In this document: positions 62,701 to 64,000 of the stretch, piece after piece
Layout: each line of letters starts with the position of its first letter
How positions within the stretch are numbered: the first letter of the stretch is position 1
From: Mimachlamys varia
Taxonomy: Eukaryota > Mollusca > Bivalvia > Pectinida > Pectinidae
Length of the DNA stretch: 64,000 nucleotides
Assembly: GCA_947623455.1 (NCBI GenBank)
Contig: OX392527.1
Location: 33,224,201-33,288,200, forward strand
Direction of reading: 5' to 3'
Notes under the pieces: generated by a model
The model's input: only the letters and a program-made list of their open reading frames with translations
Told to the model about the DNA's origin: nothing
Databases searched by the model: none
Made by a program: the position numbers and the translations under genes

Positions 62701-63661
62701 TTTTGGTATTTTGTAGTAATTTCATTTTCTAGAAGACTGAGTTTTTCGTCACAAATTACATACTGGCAATGTTGTATATTTACTATGGTGTAAAGACAGA
62801 CATCATGTAAAAAAACAATTTCAATTCTTCTTAAGTTTATGTAATAATAGTTGGTACTGTTCGACTTTTGAACCATAAAGCATTGGGGTGTGGTTAGGAA
62901 TAGAGGTTATAGGGGGAAATCTGTAAACATATTACAAGTACCTGTCCATCGACTGCCTACAATTTTAGAGTGCACTTTAACGATACACGGGTATACAGGT
63001 ATAGTATTTTGACAGTTGATTTTATTGGATGTTTCCAGCGTTTTGGAGTCGAGACATAAGTCATCTGCACTCTGGAACCAGACTTTTTGGAAAGAATGCA
63101 AAGTCGTCAATTCCTGGTTGTGTTCATACAACTTAGTTAGTTAGATATTACATCGTTATAAGGAATATGGAATATCGGCCTTAGCTCTTTGCATTGGTAA
63201 GAAATAATAAAAAAAAAACAACATTGTTTAAACTTTACTTGATGTGTCACATATAATTTCGGAAACATAGTTTGTAGCCGTCACTTATTCATATGATAAC
63301 ATACTTACAATTGAAATTCATATGTTCATATAAGAAAATGTGCCCTGCAGCAATCCCTAATTTTCTCTTTAATTGAGAGCAAGCTAATGTTTTTTTTTTC
63401 AAATTAAAATGAACATTTCATTTATTTGCCAGCAACTTTAAATCAGAAATGCATGTTTCCAATTGTTCATACAAGACAATATGCACTGCACTCCCTATTC
63501 TTCGTTTAAGCTTAACTTAATGGTTGGTGAAAATATACGAAAAACGTAATTATTACATGAAAACAACGTTTACTCACCTGATTGAAAAGTATCTTCCATT
63601 TTTCTTCTGTGGACAATATCTTAGACTGGCGAAATTGGCCTCCCCTCCGAAAGGACGCCAT
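49960..63661 (-). CDS. Formin, FMNL/FRL-like, 22 coding exons, 1000 aa
   Basis: Actin-nucleating formin, expected to act in the cytoplasm at filament barbed ends. Exons in order: 63578-63661, 59806-59972, 59549-59687, 59161-59211, 58401-58499, 58034-58183, 57737-57853, 56973-57113, 56701-56727, 56402-56477, 55921-56033, 55476-55581, 55142-55207, 54551-54678, 54337-54405, 54076-54162, 52960-53028, 52762-52842, 52437-52563, 51973-52079, 51021-51185, 49960-50793. All phases join and total 3003 nt. Residues about 1-270 match the GBD/FH3 of FMNL formins (EEKWKILFNQ, SFVQEFLREPQLG, CLKFINSLLAASPNMNSR). Residues 270-325 look helical. FH1 is only DPPPPPPC near residue 351. FH2 (about 365-723) has the FLCWKPL lasso, SERILYDDDLDAFE, LFLGNYVNTNKR and the TFGENSE...FINAYK end. 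The 277-residue tail is acidic, with a PPDY motif. The start ATG gives a short N-terminus without the MGN myristoylation start typical of FMNL. The family call is firm; the subclass less so. Confidence 0.9.
51868..51948. repeat. 24-bp repeat in formin intron
   Basis: About 3.5 copies of GTTATACTGTTATGCTGATA plus TGCT, starting some 25 bp beyond the assigned donor of formin exon 20. Confidence 0.75.
51973..52079 (-). CDS. Formin exon 20, weak splice donor beside a 24-bp repeat
   Basis: The exon reads GSFARLASLVQELDEGIRMV...SGHAERLI. I placed its end at ATT|GTATCC because joining it there to the next exon (TFYEEGEEQIWKL) reproduces the spacing of FMNL FH2 domains and keeps the frame. The donor is weak. 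The open frame continues about 30 codons through an adjacent 24-bp tandem repeat, which I take to be intron. Confidence 0.65.
55695..55845 (+). mobile_element. Retroelement 3' terminal fragment in formin intron
   Basis: ACCTGGTCTTATTCTCTTGT, AACCGATTTTGAGTTCGGAT, TTGACGCTTCGGTATTCTCT; antisense to the formin. Confidence 0.7.
55921..56033 (-). CDS. Formin FH1 remnant and FH2 lasso exon
   Basis: Encodes six consecutive prolines, a basic linker (CTGPTRKPNTG) and the FH2 lasso FLCWKPLNDVHDTIFQ. The lasso tryptophan that docks into the partner FH2 is kept. This is the only proline-rich stretch in the protein, so profilin-actin delivery, if it occurs, must use this single run. Confidence 0.85.
57235..57720 (-). 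mobile_element. Retroelement fragment in formin intron
   Basis: Complement of the tail (AAGAGTAAGCGTCTTCTGCT, CATCGACGACAC) and of decayed RT C-terminus (CAATGAGACAAAGATGGCGA), in formin sense orientation. Confidence 0.65.
60515..60640 (-). mobile_element. Retroelement terminal fragment in formin intron 1
   Basis: AGCGTCAACAAAATCATAAT, CTCAAAATCGATTAAACTAG, TACAAGAGAATAAGACCAG. Confidence 0.65.
61655..61850 (-). mobile_element. Retroelement terminal fragment in formin intron 1
   Basis: GTACCGAAGCGTCAACAAAA, CTCAAAATCGATTAAACAAG, ACAGGTGTTCCGGAAGAGTC. Confidence 0.7.
62264..62651 (-). mobile_element. TTAA-site MITE, copy 2, in formin intron 1
   Basis: Reverse-oriented relative of the 48.3-kb copy over its full 388 bp, with AGGCCCAATATACGTAAC at both ends and TTAA on both sides. 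Confidence 0.85.
63578..63661 (-). CDS. Formin exon 1 with initiator ATG
   Basis: Begins with ATG followed by MASFRRGGQF and ends ...KWKILFNQ at a CAG|GTGAGT donor in phase 0. The NEKKW-like segment is where FMNL proteins begin their conserved GBD, so only about 18 residues precede the domain. The next exon lies 3.6 kb away; that intron carries a TTAA-site MITE and two retroelement fragments. Confidence 0.8.
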
Positions 63662-63891
63662 TATCTGCAACACAGTTTTGGATATTAGTGAAGAATATCT
63701 CCTGCAGAGTTACCTCTCTTACATTTCTATCCTACCCCGTTAAAATAAAACGTCACTACATCAGAAGATTACTAAAGGGTCACTTAGTTTTACACGCGGA
63801 TTCCTAGACGACATTTTAACTGCCGCTTTGTTTGTCTCTGTGTTAAACAAAAACAATGTTTTAATATGATGGATTGTAACAGGTCCCTGTT

Positions 63892-63898
63892 TATACCA
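63892..63898 (-). promoter_or_regulatory. Candidate formin core promoter
   Basis: GGTATAAA on the minus strand next to a CRE-like GTGACGTGG, about 230 bp before the ATG. A weak call: it could equally be chance in this base composition. Confidence 0.25.
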
Positions 63899-64000
63899 CG
63901 TCACCTTTGTCCTGTTTACATGGCCTTACTCTGACGGCAGAAGGAATTCTAATTTCCTGTGGAAACTGCTTCATTGATTGCATATTTACCTTGATTAAAC

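Overview
The window reads as AT-rich nuclear DNA of an invertebrate animal, most likely a bivalve mollusc. The evidence is short exons with GT-AG introns, Ly6 and TNF-receptor-like secretory-pathway genes, a formin, and many minisatellites, MITEs and decayed retroelement ends. No database search was possible, so the taxonomic placement is inference. Every gene I could assemble lies on the minus strand. I found exons by reading reverse-strand frames, locating splice sites and checking that phases join.

Layout: (1) About 3.9-8.3 kb (gene A) and 11.9-15.9 kb (gene B) hold two related genes. Each encodes a small type I membrane protein with a signal peptide, one eight-cysteine TNF-receptor-like module, a 69-nt linker exon, one transmembrane helix and a long disordered cytoplasmic tail. 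Gene B assembles cleanly (6 exons, 429 aa); the 3' end of gene A is unresolved. Both tails carry a P(S/T)AP motif, a DSG-type serine motif near the C-terminus and a TRAF2-type consensus. (2) About 23.3-31.8 kb and 39.9-44.4 kb hold two Ly6/uPAR-type proteins (172 and 143 aa). Both have three exons with identical intron phases and a hydrophobic, GPI-anchor-like C-terminus. (3) About 50.0-63.7 kb holds a complete formin of 22 exons whose phases sum exactly to 1000 codons plus stop. Its GBD/FH3 and FH2 regions resemble the FMNL/FRL class, but its FH1 is only one run of six prolines and its tail is unusual.

The remainder is repeat-rich. There are five large tandem arrays (25-bp near 1.4 kb, 39-bp near 10 kb, 42-bp near 33-35 kb, 24-bp near 43 kb, 37-bp near 46-47 kb). 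About seventeen decayed copies of one retroelement are scattered through the window; the best preserved has an RT-like core and terminal segments in inverted orientation. There are two copies of a MITE with TTAA target sites, another MITE near 41 kb, and several foldback sequences.

Functionally, the TNFR-like and Ly6 genes encode cell-surface or secreted-pathway proteins and the formin a cytoskeletal actin-assembly factor. Nothing in the sequence links them into one pathway; proximity looks like ordinary gene clustering with two separate duplications (A/B and the Ly6 pair).
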